Positions 1 to 10,542 are shown, counted from the first letter of the stretch. The stretch: 32,005 nucleotides of DNA from Chloroflexota bacterium (GCA_902810765.1 CADDYR010000011.1:1-32005), one strand, 5' to 3'. The notes: generated from the letters alone by a model not told the origin. Numbers and translations: made by a program.

Positions 1-94
1 TTCGCCAGCTGTGACCTGCGCTCCCGGAAGAGCTCGGCGCTGAACACACGACACCCCCAGACTCTCGGCTTAAGAGTACGGCTCCGACACGCGA

Positions 95-124
95 AGGGCG
101 CGGGATGGCGCCATCCCGCGCCCT
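95..124 (-). terminator. Perfect 30-bp palindrome downstream of gatA, possible terminator
   Basis: Positions 95-109 and 110-124 are exact reverse complements, 15 bp per arm with no unpaired centre, so an RNA would fold into a very stable GC-rich hairpin. It lies 28 nt past the gatA stop, where a terminator is expected. The leftward strand continues TTCGCG rather than a run of T, so it is not a textbook intrinsic terminator. It may act without a U-tract, protect the 3' end, or be a protein-binding palindrome. Confidence 0.45.
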
Positions 125-151
125 CCAGTGTAGGCGTGGAGCGTGACGGTA

Positions 152-1639
152 TCAACCGGCGGAGACCAGCTCCGGCCGGCGCCGCGCCCAGTCGGTGCTG
201 CGCTCGTAGGCGTGCGCGGCCCCGAGGATCGTCGCCTCGTCGAAAGCCCGGCCGATGAGCTGCAGGCCGACCGGCAGGCCGTCCGAGAAGCCGCACGGCA
301 CACTGATCGCCGGGATGCCCGCCATGCTCGCGGGGATCGTGTAGGTGTCCGACAGGTACATCGCGAGCGGGTCGTCCAGCCTCGACCCGAGCTCGAACGC
401 CACCGTCGGGCTCGTGGGCGTCGCTATCAGGTCGCAGCGCTCGAACGCGCGGTCGAACTCGGACTTCACGATCGTGCGCACCTTCTGCGCCTTCACGTAG
501 TACGCCTCGTAGTAGCCCGCGGAGAGCGCGTACGTGCCGAGCATGATCCGGCGCTTCACCTCGGGGCCGAAGCCCTGCTCGCGCGTCGCCAGGTAGTTCT
601 CGACGAGGTCCTCGCCGTCCGGCGACCTGTACCCGTACCGCACGCCATCGTAGCGGGCCAGGTTCGAGGATGCCTCCGCGGGCGCGATGATGTAGTAGGT
701 CGCGAGCGCGTACTTCGTGCTCGGCAGCGAGACCTCCACCAGCTCCGCGCCGAGCGCGCGCAGCCGCTCGATCGCCTCGCGCACCGCCCTCTCGACCCCA
801 GGCTCGAGGCCCTCCCCGAAGTACTCCTCCGGCACGCCCACGCGCACTCCCTGCAGATCGTCCCTGAGCGCCGTCGTTAGGTCCGGCACCTCGACGGGCG
901 AGCTCGTCGAGTCGTGAGGATCTAGACCGGAGATCGCGTTCATTACGAGCGCACAGTCCTCGACGGTGCGGGTGAGCGGGCCGATCTGGTCGAGCGAGCT
1001 CGCGAACGCTATTAGGCCGTAGCGCGAAACGCGTCCGTAGGTGGGCTTCAGGCCGACGACGCCGCAGAGCGCTGCCGGCTGGCGCACACTGCCGCCCGTG
1101 TCCGAGCCAAGCGTGAACGCGGCCTCGCCCGCGGCCACCGCCGCCGCGGAGCCGCCGCTGCTCCCTCCTGGCACCGTCGAGAGGTCCCAAGGGTTGGCGG
1201 TGGCGGCGAACGCGGAGTTCTCGGTGCTGCTGCCCATCGCGAACTCGTCCATGTTGAGCTTGCCCAGCAGCACCGCGCCCGCCTCGCGCAGCCTGGCGTA
1301 GGCGGTCGCGTCATAGGGAGGCACGTACCCTCGGAGTATCCTCGAGCCGCACGTGGTCTCGATCCCCCTCGTCGAGATCAGATCCTTGAGCGCCATCGGA
1401 ATACCCTCGAGCGCTCCCGCCTCGCCGGACGCGAGCCTGCGATCCGCCTCCTCGGCCTGCTCGAGCGCGAGCTCTGCGGTCACCGTCAGGTACGCGCGGA
1501 CTCTCCCGTCCACCTCGCCGATCCGATCCAGGTAAGCGCGAGCGAGCTCGACCGCACCGATCTCACGGCGGTCGAGCAGCGTGCGCAGCTCGCGCACGGA
1601 CAGGTCCGGGAGGGACCGGCTATCAGGTCTCATATCCAA
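152..1639 (-). CDS. gatA: Asp/Glu-tRNA amidotransferase subunit A (GatA)
   Basis: GatA is the amidase subunit of GatCAB, which releases ammonia from glutamine to convert Glu-tRNA(Gln) or Asp-tRNA(Asn) to the amide form in the cytosol. The amidase-signature triad is visible: Lys85 in PMALKDL, cis-Ser160 in the [10 protein letters not shown] loop, and nucleophile Ser184 in [11 protein letters not shown]. At 495 residues the length is normal. Two starts compete: ATG at 1633 and TTG at 1639. The GAGGT Shine-Dalgarno sits 6 nt before the TTG but 12 nt before the ATG, so TTG is preferred. The gene overlaps the end of gatC by 17 nt, indicating translational coupling. gatB is not in the window. The family call is secure; only the start is uncertain. 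Confidence 0.97.
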   Translation of the reverse strand: MDMRPDSRSLPDLSVRELRTLLDRREIGAVELARAYLDRIGEVDGRVRAYLTVTAELALEQAEEADRRLASGEAGALEGIPMALKDLISTRGIETTCGSRILRGYVPPYDATAYARLREAGAVLLGKLNMDEFAMGSSTENSAFAATANPWDLSTVPGGSSGGSAAAVAAGEAAFTLGSDTGGSVRQPAALCGVVGLKPTYGRVSRYGLIAFASSLDQIGPLTRTVEDCALVMNAISGLDPHDSTSSPVEVPDLTTALRDDLQGVRVGVPEEYFGEGLEPGVERAVREAIERLRALGAELVEVSLPSTKYALATYYIIAPAEASSNLARYDGVRYGYRSPDGEDLVENYLATREQGFGPEVKRRIMLGTYALSAGYYEAYYVKAQKVRTIVKSEFDRAFERCDLIATPTSPTVAFELGSRLDDPLAMYLSDTYTIPASMAGIPAISVPCGFSDGLPVGLQLIGRAFDEATILGAAHAYERSTDWARRRPELVSAG

Positions 1640-1919
1640 GCACCGACCTCACCCTGAAGTAGCTGTCCTCGCGCTCCGGGGCGTTCTCGAGCATCTCGTC
1701 CACCGGATAGCTCGCCACCGGCTCGTCCGGTGCCACTACGTCCTGCATCGCGATCACCTGAGCCGTGGGCGGGATCGCCTCTGTGTCGAGCTCGGAGAGC
1801 ATGTTCACGTGCGCGAGGATGGAGGACAGCTGCGTGCGCAGCCTCTCGATCTCCTCCTCCGAGAGCCCCAGCCGCGCGAGCATCGCGACGTGCTCCACCT
1901 GCTCCCGCGTCAGCTCCAT
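1623..1919 (-). CDS. gatC: Asp/Glu-tRNA amidotransferase subunit C (GatC)
   Basis: This 98-residue protein is the small GatC subunit, which wraps around GatA and stabilises its contact with GatB. The N-terminus ([21 protein letters not shown]) is the typical GatC helical start, and the C-terminus carries the usual acidic stretch ending in [14 protein letters not shown]. The ATG at 1919 has an AGAGG Shine-Dalgarno about 6 nt upstream. It precedes and overlaps gatA, the common order in Gram-positive-type gat operons. The small gene at 1938-2255 lies only 18 nt upstream, so the transcript probably begins further upstream. Confidence 0.95.
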   Translation of the reverse strand: MELTREQVEHVAMLARLGLSEEEIERLRTQLSSILAHVNMLSELDTEAIPPTAQVIAMQDVVAPDEPVASYPVDEMLENAPEREDSYFRVRSVLGYET

Positions 1920-1937
1920 GCGATTCCTCTCACCTCC

Positions 1938-2255
1938 TTACGCCGCGCAGATCACGGACTCGACCGCGGCCCAGTACGCGTCCTCCGGGTCGCCGTACAC
2001 GGTCTCGCCGCTGTCGAGCCGGGTGCCGTCGGCCATCTCGGCCCCGTCCTCCCCGACCTCTCGAAGGGACCAGAGGTACACCGCCGGGCGCGTCACGCCG
2101 TCGGGCCACCGCTTGCGCACCTCGAGGTCGAACCTGTGCCCCTCGGAGAGGACGCGCACCGTGACGGAGGTGAGCACCGTGCGCTCGCGCATCAGCTTGA
2201 TCGGCTCGAGCGTCATCTCGGCCATGAGCCCGGCGATCCGGTCCGCGCACTCCAT
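1938..2255 (-). CDS. Hypothetical protein, 105 aa, co-directional with gatCA
   Basis: I do not recognise this family. The ATG at 2255 has a very good Shine-Dalgarno (GAGGTGA, 6 nt spacing). The protein has an N-terminal helix, then a beta-rich middle (TVLTSVTVRVLSEGHRFDLEV, KRWPDGVTRPAVYLW), and ends in an acidic segment with an aromatic pair (DAYWAAVESVICAA). No signal peptide or membrane segment is visible. It sits 30 nt after the metallo-beta-lactamase/Rieske gene and 18 nt before gatC, so co-transcription is likely, but spacing alone does not show a role in tRNA amidation. Clean frame and strong ribosome binding site make it a real gene. Confidence 0.7.
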   Translation of the reverse strand: MECADRIAGLMAEMTLEPIKLMRERTVLTSVTVRVLSEGHRFDLEVRKRWPDGVTRPAVYLWSLREVGEDGAEMADGTRLDSGETVYGDPEDAYWAAVESVICAA

Positions 2256-2285
2256 CCCCGCTCACCTCACCTCCGCAGCCCGGCG

Positions 2286-3845
2286 CTAGGAGGCACGAGC
2301 GCGGTCGCGCTCGCTCTCCTCCCCTACCGGCACGGAGTACAGCTTCCGGTCGTCCGAGGTCAGGCAGCGACCGGTCGCGAGCTCGAACTGCCATCCGTGG
2401 AGCGAGCAGGTGAGGACGCCGTCCTTCACGGAGCCGAACCGGGTGAGGTCCGCCTTGAGGTGCGGGCACCGGCGCTGCACCAGGTAGCCGTCGCACTCGA
2501 ACAGCTGCTGGTCCTGGGTCTGCTCGGAGTACCAGCCCTCGGCGTACTGGATGCGCTCCTCGGAGAGGCACTTGAAGAAGCTGTACACGTACTCGTTGTA
2601 CGCACCCTTGCGCTCCGCCTCGAACCGGCACGACAGGAACAGCTCGTTCACCCAGTCCTCGACGTGGTGGATTATGCAGTACTCGATCAGCGCGGGGTTC
2701 ACCTTCAGCAGGTACTCCCACTCCTCTCCGCGCCAGGGGTACACCTTCCGCTGCTGGAAGTCGAGGATCACCGACTGCTCCCCGCAGTCTATCAGGACCC
2801 GGCCGTTGATCCCGACCGCGGTCAGGTCCGCCTCCTCGATCAGCGGCTCGAGCCAGTCGCGCAGCTCGGAGACGATGTCCACCTGCCCGCGCGGCCACGA
2901 AGCCTTGATCTCCTCGATCAGCCCCTGCTTCCGCGCCCTGTACTCCTCGAGGTACTCGCGCTTGTGCGTGAATATCCGCCGCACGTCCTCCTCGGGCATC
3001 GGATGATCGAGGTCGAACCGGTCCCTCTCGACGTGCGCCACCGTGCCGGGAACCATGAGGCGGCCGTTGTCCAGCCCGTGCTCCCGCATGTACTCGATGA
3101 ACACCGTCTGGTCGGGGAAGATGTTCAGCGGGTCCCGGTCGAAGTCGTTGAGGTGGAACAGCTCCTCGTCCAGGAAGCACGGCGGTCCGGCCGACGGGAC
3201 GACGTGGGCGGCCCTGACCGCCTGCACGTACCTCAGCGCGCGCGCCATCTGGTTCTCGCGCTTCTTGCGCGCGAGCACCTGCTTCATCTTCTCGGGAAAG
3301 CGGTACACCATCGGGTACCAGATCGCGCCCGAGAACTGCAGGAAATGCGCGTCGAACGGTCCGAAGCCGGCGAGGGTCTCCAGGTCGACCGGCCGCGAGT
3401 CGTTCTGGTCCAGGATACGGGTCTCGCCGTCGTCCACCATCAGGCTCGAGTCGCCGAGAGGGCCGTCCGCCGGAGATACCTGAGCCATGACCATGAACCT
3501 CAGCCCTTCGTGCTCGAGGACCTGCGCGTTCTTCGTCTGGATGAACCGGGTGAAGCCGAGCGAGCGCAGCTCGCGCTCGAGCAGGTCCAGCGGGTAGTCG
3601 GGCAGGATGACGATCGCGTCCTTCGACACGTGCTCCCGCAGGAACTCGGGGTCGTAGTGGTCGTGGTGCAGGTGCGAGAGGTACAGGTACTTCGGGCTGG
3701 CGATCAGGCCGAGGTCGAGGTCCTCGTTGCTCGGGAACGGGAACCACGAGGCGAAGTACGCCGGGTTGAACCACGGATCGGTCAGGACGCTTCCGTGCCT
3801 GGTCTCTATGTAGAGTCCGGCGTGACCTACGAACGTGATCTTCAG
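2286..3845 (-). CDS. Metallo-beta-lactamase-fold/Rieske [2Fe-2S] fusion protein, CMAH-like
   Basis: The N-terminal half is a metallo-beta-lactamase fold: it begins KITFVGHAGLYIET, has LTDPWF, and carries the metal motif HLHHDHYD. The C-terminal ~100 residues are a Rieske domain with both ligand boxes, C-P-H and C-S-L-H-G-W, 16-17 residues apart. The pairing and the DPW motif recall CMP-N-acetylneuraminate hydroxylase (CMAH), but with the Rieske domain at the C-terminus. By analogy it may be an iron-dependent oxygenase or hydrolase; the substrate is unknown. An upstream ATG at 3929 has no ribosome binding site and would add about 28 atypical residues. A CTG at 3845 follows AGGAGG by 8 nt and begins exactly at the family start (M-K-I-T-F), giving 519 residues, so I chose CTG. 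Confidence 0.8.
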   Translation of the reverse strand: MKITFVGHAGLYIETRHGSVLTDPWFNPAYFASWFPFPSNEDLDLGLIASPKYLYLSHLHHDHYDPEFLREHVSKDAIVILPDYPLDLLERELRSLGFTRFIQTKNAQVLEHEGLRFMVMAQVSPADGPLGDSSLMVDDGETRILDQNDSRPVDLETLAGFGPFDAHFLQFSGAIWYPMVYRFPEKMKQVLARKKRENQMARALRYVQAVRAAHVVPSAGPPCFLDEELFHLNDFDRDPLNIFPDQTVFIEYMREHGLDNGRLMVPGTVAHVERDRFDLDHPMPEEDVRRIFTHKREYLEEYRARKQGLIEEIKASWPRGQVDIVSELRDWLEPLIEEADLTAVGINGRVLIDCGEQSVILDFQQRKVYPWRGEEWEYLLKVNPALIEYCIIHHVEDWVNELFLSCRFEAERKGAYNEYVYSFFKCLSEERIQYAEGWYSEQTQDQQLFECDGYLVQRRCPHLKADLTRFGSVKDGVLTCSLHGWQFELATGRCLTSDDRKLYSVPVGEESERDRARAS

Positions 3846-4008
3846 GGCTCTCTCCTCCTGGAAATGCCCCGAGCCGGCGCGGACGCTGAGAGGTTGCGAG
3901 GGTGTGCGCACCACTTCGGCGCAGGGCATGATAGCTGGCCGATGCCCGGCCTTGTCCTGGCCTCAGCCACTTTAGCATACCCGCGGGCGGTTCTCCATCG
4001 GCCTCCAG

Positions 4009-4014
4009 AGTATA
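4009..4014 (-). promoter_or_regulatory. Possible -10 element upstream of the metallo-beta-lactamase/Rieske gene
   Basis: The leftward strand reads TATACT inside an AT-rich patch (GATATATACT) in otherwise GC-rich spacer between the Uma2 gene and the fusion gene. No convincing -35 box lies at 16-18 nt. It would give a long leader of about 160 nt to the CTG start. This is weak evidence based on one hexamer. Confidence 0.25.
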
Positions 4015-4018
4015 TATC

Positions 4019-4033
4019 GCGCTCGCCGAGCGC
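4019..4033 (-). terminator. Short GC hairpin after the Uma2 gene, weak terminator candidate
   Basis: GCGCTC and GAGCGC form a perfect 6-bp stem with a 3-nt loop, 14 nt past the Uma2 stop. On the transcript it is followed by an AT-rich but not U-only stretch (GATATATACT). It may mark the end of the atp-Uma2 transcript. Confidence 0.35.
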
Positions 4034-4046
4034 TGCGTTACGCGGG

Positions 4047-4625
4047 CTATCGCTTGCGGCGGACCTCGAAGAGGTCCGACACGCGGACTCGGAAGCCGGG
4101 GAGCACCTCGCCGCCCTCCAGGGAGTCCTCGGCCCCGAGCTCGAGGGTCGGAGCCCCCTTGCGGTACACGCTCGCCGCGCGCTGGCGCGGCCACAGCACC
4201 CACACCTGCCTAGTGCCCGCCTCGAGGTACTCCCAGACCTTCTCCCTGACGTCGTCCGCCCTGTCGTTCGGCGAGACTATCTCGACCGCCAGGTCCGGAG
4301 CCATGGGCCAGTAACCCTCGGGCACCCCCTCCTCGGGCACGCGCTCCCACGACACGAAGGACACGTCCGGGATGCGCACTACGTCGGGGTCGCGGGACAG
4401 CACGTACCCGGTGTTATCGGCAGATACCAGGCCCAGGTCGTGCTCACTCACGTACGCGTCGAGCAGCTTACAGACCAGAAACGCGATCAGCCCGTGTAAC
4501 GCACCTGCTCCCGGCACCTCTACCAGCTCCCCGTACACCAGCTCCAGCTGCTTGCCGGGAACCTCCGGCATCTCCCACAGGTCCTCGACCGTGAGCTTCC
4601 TCTGCTCCTGCCTGGCTACGCTCAT
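4047..4625 (-). CDS. Uma2 family (DUF820) putative endonuclease
   Basis: A 192-residue protein with the full Uma2/DUF820 pattern, a PD-(D/E)xK-like nuclease fold common in cyanobacteria and Chloroflexota, usually in many copies and of unproven cellular function. Visible motifs are RIPDVSFV with Asp87, PDLAVEIVSPND with Asp111 and Glu115, and Lys129 in DVREKVWEYLEAGTRQVWVLWP, together giving the expected acidic/lysine active site. The ATG at 4625 begins MSVARQEQRKLTVEDLWEMP, the usual family start; extending upstream adds only arginine-rich sequence that overlaps atpC. It lies 22 nt after atpC in the same direction and may be read through from the atp operon, but no functional link to ATP synthase is implied. 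Confidence 0.85.
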   Translation of the reverse strand: MSVARQEQRKLTVEDLWEMPEVPGKQLELVYGELVEVPGAGALHGLIAFLVCKLLDAYVSEHDLGLVSADNTGYVLSRDPDVVRIPDVSFVSWERVPEEGVPEGYWPMAPDLAVEIVSPNDRADDVREKVWEYLEAGTRQVWVLWPRQRAASVYRKGAPTLELGAEDSLEGGEVLPGFRVRVSDLFEVRRKR

Positions 4626-4647
4626 GGGCAACCGTCCCCCGTCGGGT

Positions 4648-5067
4648 CTACTCCCGTGCCCGGCCGTGCTCCCGCGCGACCTTGAGGCGCACCTGCGCCC
4701 TGCGGAGCGCGCGGTCCATCGCCTCGCTCGGCGGCGCACCCGGCCGGGGCTCCTCCTGCAGGGCGCGCTCGGCGTGCTGTACCGCCTCCTCCGCGCGCGC
4801 GATGTCTATCTCGTCCGCCCGCTCGGCGCTGTCCGCGAGCACCGTCACGCGGTTGTTCAGCACCTCGAGGAAGCCCCCGCCGAGCGCGAACACCTCCTCG
4901 CTCCCGCCCTTCTTCACCCGCAGCTCGCCTATGTCGAGCACGCTCATCAGCGGCGTGTGGCGGGGCAGTATGCCCAGCACGCCCGCGGCGCCGGGCGCGA
5001 CTACCATGTCCACCTCGTCGCTGTACACGACCCGCTCCGCGGTCACGACGTCGAGTTGTAGCGGCAT
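4648..5067 (-). CDS. atpC: ATP synthase F1 subunit epsilon
   Basis: AtpC is the epsilon subunit of the central stalk, linking gamma to the c-ring and inhibiting ATP hydrolysis. The 139-residue protein has the N-terminal ten-stranded beta domain (MPLQLDVVTAERVVYSDEVD, GVLGILPRHTPLMSVLDIGEL, GGGFLEVLNNRVTVLADSAERADEID) followed by a helical C-terminus of roughly 45 residues. The C-terminal helices are interrupted by a proline/glycine-rich linker (EEPRPGAPPSEA). The ATG at 5067 has AGGAGG close upstream. It is the last gene of the atp operon, 30 nt after atpD. Confidence 0.96.
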   Translation of the reverse strand: MPLQLDVVTAERVVYSDEVDMVVAPGAAGVLGILPRHTPLMSVLDIGELRVKKGGSEEVFALGGGFLEVLNNRVTVLADSAERADEIDIARAEEAVQHAERALQEEPRPGAPPSEAMDRALRRAQVRLKVAREHGRARE

Positions 5068-5097
5068 CCGTCCTCCTGCCCCCGGCCCCTGCAGGGC

Positions 5098-7411
<2,314 letters not shown>

Positions 7412-7481
7412 AACTGTCCTTGCTTCGAGGGGCACCCCCCAAGGGCGCCCCGATCACACCTTCGAACCGCTGGCGGCCCGC

Positions 7482-9008
7482 CTACGCCGCCGGAGCCTCC
7501 TCGGGCACGTAGCCCTGCTTGAACTCGTCCAGCGCGCCCCTCAGCTGCTGGATCAGCTCGTCGCTGAGCGCCTTCTCCTCGGCGATGCGCCGGGCCACCT
7601 CCGGATGCACCGAGTGCATGTAGTCCCGGAGCTTCATCTCGAAGTCGCGCACGCTCTCGACCGGGATGTCGTCGAGGTAGCCGTTCGTCGCGGCGTAGAT
7701 GACGATGACCTGCTCCTCGACGGGCACCGGCGAGTACTGCGGCTGCTTCAGGATCTCCGTGACTCGCTGGCCCCGCTCGAGGGTCGCGCGGGTGGCGCGG
7801 TCGAGGTCCGAGGCAAACTGCGAGAAGGCCGCGAGCTCGCGGTACTGCGACAGCTCGAGCCGGAGGCGGCCCGCCACCTGCTTCATCGCCCTGATCTGGG
7901 CGTCGCCGCCCACGCGTGACACCGACAGCCCGACGTTGATCGCGGGGCGGACGCCCGCGTAGAACAGGTCGCTCTCCAGGTATATCTGCCCGTCGGTGAT
8001 CGAGATGACGTTCGTCGGGATGTAGGCCGACACGTCGTTCGCCTGCGTCTCGATGATCGGCAGCGCGGTGAGGCTGCCGCCACCGTAGTCGGCGTTGAGC
8101 TTCGCGGCGCGCTCCAGCAGCCTCGAGTGCAGGTAGAACACGTCGCCAGGGAAAGCCTCCCGGCCCGCGGGCCTCCTCAGCAGCAGGCTCACCTCCCGGT
8201 ACGCCGCGGCGTGCTTCGAGAGGTCGTCGTACACGATCAGCGCCTCGCGTCCCTGCTCCATGAACTCCTCGCCCATCGCGCAGCCCGCGTAGGGGGCGAT
8301 GTACTGGAGCGCCGCGGGCTCGTCCGCCGAGGCGGCCACGACGATAGTGTAGTCCATTGCGCCGTACTGCTCGAGGGTCGCGACGATCTGGGCGATCTTC
8401 GAGGTCTTCTGGCCGATCGCGACGTAGATGCAGATCAGGTCCTGGCCCCGCTGGTTGATGATCGTGTCTATCACGATCGCGGTCTTGCCCGTCTGCCGGT
8501 CGCCGATGATGAGCTCCCGCTGGCCGCGGCCGATCGGGATCATCGAGTCTATCGCCTTGATGCCCGTCTGGACGGGGGTGTCCACGCTCTGTCGGGTGAT
8601 CACGCCCGGGGCCACCCGCTCGATGACTCTGCGCTTGTCGGTGCGGATCGGCCCCTTCTCGTCGAGCGGCTCGCCCAGCGCGTTCACGACGCGGCCGATG
8701 AGCGCGTCGCCCACCGGCACGTCTATGATGCGCCCCGTGGCGCGCACCTGCTGCCCCTCCTCGATGCCGGTGTAGTCCCCCATGATGATCACGCCGACGT
8801 TGTCCTCCTCGAGGTTGAGGGCGATGCCGTACACCTCGTTCTCGAACTGCACCAACTCGGACGCCCTGACCCCGCTCAGGCCGTAGATCCGCGCGATGCC
8901 GTCGCCGACCTCCACGACGGTGCCGACGTCGACCGTGCTCACGGGCTGCTGGAAGGTCTGTATCTGGCTCTTGATGATCGAGGTGATCTCGTCTGTCCTA
9001 ATCGCCAT
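7482..9008 (-). CDS. atpA: ATP synthase F1 subunit alpha
   Basis: AtpA is the non-catalytic nucleotide-binding alpha subunit. It opens [17 protein letters not shown], the usual membrane-proximal helix that contacts delta, and carries the P-loop GDRQTGKT at residues 169-176. The C-terminal domain includes [18 protein letters not shown], a highly conserved alpha signature. Its 508 residues are normal. The ATG at 9008 has a good Shine-Dalgarno (AGGAG, about 7 nt), preferred over an upstream start at 9023. It follows atpH by 33 nt. Confidence 0.98.
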   Translation of the reverse strand: MAIRTDEITSIIKSQIQTFQQPVSTVDVGTVVEVGDGIARIYGLSGVRASELVQFENEVYGIALNLEEDNVGVIIMGDYTGIEEGQQVRATGRIIDVPVGDALIGRVVNALGEPLDEKGPIRTDKRRVIERVAPGVITRQSVDTPVQTGIKAIDSMIPIGRGQRELIIGDRQTGKTAIVIDTIINQRGQDLICIYVAIGQKTSKIAQIVATLEQYGAMDYTIVVAASADEPAALQYIAPYAGCAMGEEFMEQGREALIVYDDLSKHAAAYREVSLLLRRPAGREAFPGDVFYLHSRLLERAAKLNADYGGGSLTALPIIETQANDVSAYIPTNVISITDGQIYLESDLFYAGVRPAINVGLSVSRVGGDAQIRAMKQVAGRLRLELSQYRELAAFSQFASDLDRATRATLERGQRVTEILKQPQYSPVPVEEQVIVIYAATNGYLDDIPVESVRDFEMKLRDYMHSVHPEVARRIAEEKALSDELIQQLRGALDEFKQGYVPEEAPAA

Positions 9009-9041
9009 ATCCGTCTCCTGCAAGGGGAGGCGTGCGCCCTC

Positions 9042-9575
9042 CTAGGTCAGCCTCTGTCGAAGCTGACGGAGCGAGGTCGCCACACTCCCGTCGATCAGCT
9101 TGTCCCCTATCCTCGCGACCATACCCCCGATTATAGCCGGGTCCACTCTCGTCTGTAGCTCTATTCTCTTGCCGGTGATGCGGCCCAGCTCCTCGGCGAT
9201 GCGGCGCTGCTCCTCCTCGTTCAGCTCGATCGCGGTGGTGACCTCGGCGGTCTGGACGCCGCTCGCCTCGCGCACGAGCGCGTCGAAGCGCTCGCGCACC
9301 CGGGGGATCAGCTCGGTGCGGTCGCGGTCGATCAGCAGCAGGAAGAAGTTGAGCACGTCCTGGCCGATCCGCCCCTCGAACATGCGCCTCGCCGTCTCCC
9401 ACTTCGCGGTCACGGAGCGCCGGGGGCTCTGGAAGAAGAAGGCGACGCGGGGATCGTCGTACACCTCCGCCAGGAGCCCGAACTCGTCCTGCCATCTCTG
9501 CAGGGAGTCGGTCTCCCGGGCGAGCTCGAACACCGCCTCGGCGTAGCGGCGGGCAGTGTGGCCTCCGTCAGGCAA
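9042..9575 (-). CDS. atpH: ATP synthase subunit delta, TTG start
   Basis: AtpH (delta) joins the F1 head to the peripheral stalk. The start HTARRYAEAVFELARETDSLQRWQDE and the C-terminal DPAIIGGMVARIGDKLIDGSVATSLRQLRQRL are characteristic of delta/OSCP. The reading frame opens at a TTG (9575) with GGAGGA 7 nt upstream; there is no ATG or GTG close enough to preserve the conserved N-terminus. The start overlaps the end of atpF by 8 nt, suggesting coupled translation. Its 177 residues are normal for the family. Confidence 0.94.
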   Translation of the reverse strand: MPDGGHTARRYAEAVFELARETDSLQRWQDEFGLLAEVYDDPRVAFFFQSPRRSVTAKWETARRMFEGRIGQDVLNFFLLLIDRDRTELIPRVRERFDALVREASGVQTAEVTTAIELNEEEQRRIAEELGRITGKRIELQTRVDPAIIGGMVARIGDKLIDGSVATSLRQLRQRLT

Positions 9576-10098
9576 CTGGCTGTCCTCCGTCGCGCGACGG
9601 GCCCGGCGTCTCGGCGAGCACCTCGTTGATCAGCTGGTAGTGCGTCTGGGGGTCGAGCTCCTTCCGCACGACGCGGCTGGCCGCGGTGATCGCGAGGTCC
9701 GCGACCTGGTGCCTGAGCTCCTCCATCGCCCGGGTCTTCGCCTTGTCTATCTCCTCCTGAGCCGAGGCGACTATCCTGTCGGCCTGGGCCCGGGCCTCCT
9801 CCTGCGCGCTCTCCTGGATGCGTCCGGCGGCCTGATGCGCCTGCGACAGCACCTGCTGCGCCTGCTTACGCGCGTCCTCGAGCATCTGTCGCGAGCGCTG
9901 CTCCATCTCGGCCATCTCCCGCTGCACCCGCTCGGCGGTCTCCATGCTGTGCCTGATACGCTCGGCGCGCGCGTCCAGCACGCGCAGGATCGGCTTGTAC
10001 AGGTACCACCAGAGCAGGAGGATCAGGGCGAGGAACGCGAAGAGCTGCCACAGGAACCCCGTCCAGTTGATCCCGAGTCCGCTCAACAGTTGACCCAT
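9568..10098 (-). CDS. atpF: ATP synthase F0 subunit b
   Basis: AtpF is the peripheral-stalk b subunit. Residues about 12-34 (TGFLWQLFAFLALILLLWWYLYKPI) form the single membrane anchor, followed by the conserved KPIL turn and a long charged, alanine- and glutamine-rich helix that continues almost to the C-terminus. That is the expected dimeric coiled coil. Length is 176 residues. Only one b-type gene is present in the operon, so the stalk is probably a b homodimer rather than b/b'. It overlaps atpH by 8 nt and lies 50 nt after atpE. Confidence 0.95.
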   Translation of the reverse strand: MGQLLSGLGINWTGFLWQLFAFLALILLLWWYLYKPILRVLDARAERIRHSMETAERVQREMAEMEQRSRQMLEDARKQAQQVLSQAHQAAGRIQESAQEEARAQADRIVASAQEEIDKAKTRAMEELRHQVADLAITAASRVVRKELDPQTHYQLINEVLAETPGPSRDGGQPVA

Positions 10099-10148
10099 CT
10101 CCGCCCTCCTAAGAGGGGAGGCCGGGGTGCCGACCTCCCCACCGATCC

Positions 10149-10463
10149 TCAGCTTACGACGAACAGGAGCAGGAAGGCGATCAGCAGCGCGTAGATGGCC
10201 ACCGCCTCGGCGAGCGCCGCGCCCAGGATCATCAGGTTCCGGGCGTCGGAGAGGATCTCCGGGTTCCGCCCGATCGCCCCGAGCGCGCCGTGCGTCGCAA
10301 GGCCGATGCCGATGCCGGGCCCTATCGCTCCTCCGCCGATGGCGACGCCGGCCCCGAGGAACTTGAACGCCCTGACCTGCTCCGCGCTTGCCTGCAGCGC
10401 GGGCGAGTGCTGCGCGGTAGCTACGATGTTGCCCGCGACCTCCGGAAGTTGACTAAGGTCCAA
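10149..10463 (-). CDS. atpE: ATP synthase F0 subunit c with long N-terminal extension, TTG start
   Basis: AtpE forms the rotating c-ring. The helical hairpin is clear: glycine-rich helix 1 (residues about 37-61), the polar RNPE loop, and helix 2 with ion-binding Glu86 in ALAEAVAIYALLIAF. Na+-type rings carry a Gln in helix 1 and a Ser after the Glu; here these are Ile and Ala, so it is probably H+-coupled. The protein is 104 residues against the usual 70-85 because about 30 polar residues precede helix 1. The only plausible start is TTG at 10463 behind AGGAGGGGAG; no internal ATG, GTG or TTG is available. Its SD is among the strongest in the operon, fitting high c stoichiometry. Confidence 0.94.
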   Translation of the reverse strand: MDLSQLPEVAGNIVATAQHSPALQASAEQVRAFKFLGAGVAIGGGAIGPGIGIGLATHGALGAIGRNPEILSDARNLMILGAALAEAVAIYALLIAFLLLFVVS

Positions 10464-10510
10464 CTCGGTTCTCCCCTCCTACCTGCGTGTTGCCGAATCG
10501 CTCTCCGTGC

Positions 10511-10526
10511 GCGAGGCCGTCCTCGC
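10511..10526 (-). other. Hairpin in the atpB-atpE intergenic spacer
   Basis: GCGAGG and CCTCGC form a perfect 6-bp stem with a 4-nt loop in the 79-nt gap between atpB and atpE. No U-tract follows, so it is not a terminator. It may influence RNA stability or translation of atpE, whose product is needed in many more copies than AtpB. The E. coli atpB-atpE gap has a known translational-enhancer role; here the parallel is an inference. Confidence 0.4.
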
Positions 10527-10542
10527 AGCAGGCACCATCTCT

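Noticed and set aside
1-94. Possible tRNA or small RNA at the left edge
   Set aside because: Only a short 5-bp stem (ACTCT/AGAGT) is visible; there is no cloverleaf, anticodon arm or T-loop signature.
1930-4203. 757-residue open frame overlapping the fusion gene in another frame
   Set aside because: Arg/Gly/Pro-rich composition with no domain; the in-frame Rieske and metallo-hydrolase motifs lie in the other frame.
1581-4499. 972-residue open frame on the + strand opposite gatC and the metallo-beta-lactamase/Rieske gene
   Set aside because: It is antisense to several well-supported genes, is composed of Arg/Leu/Val/His-rich low-complexity sequence with no domain, and arises from the high GC third-position bias.
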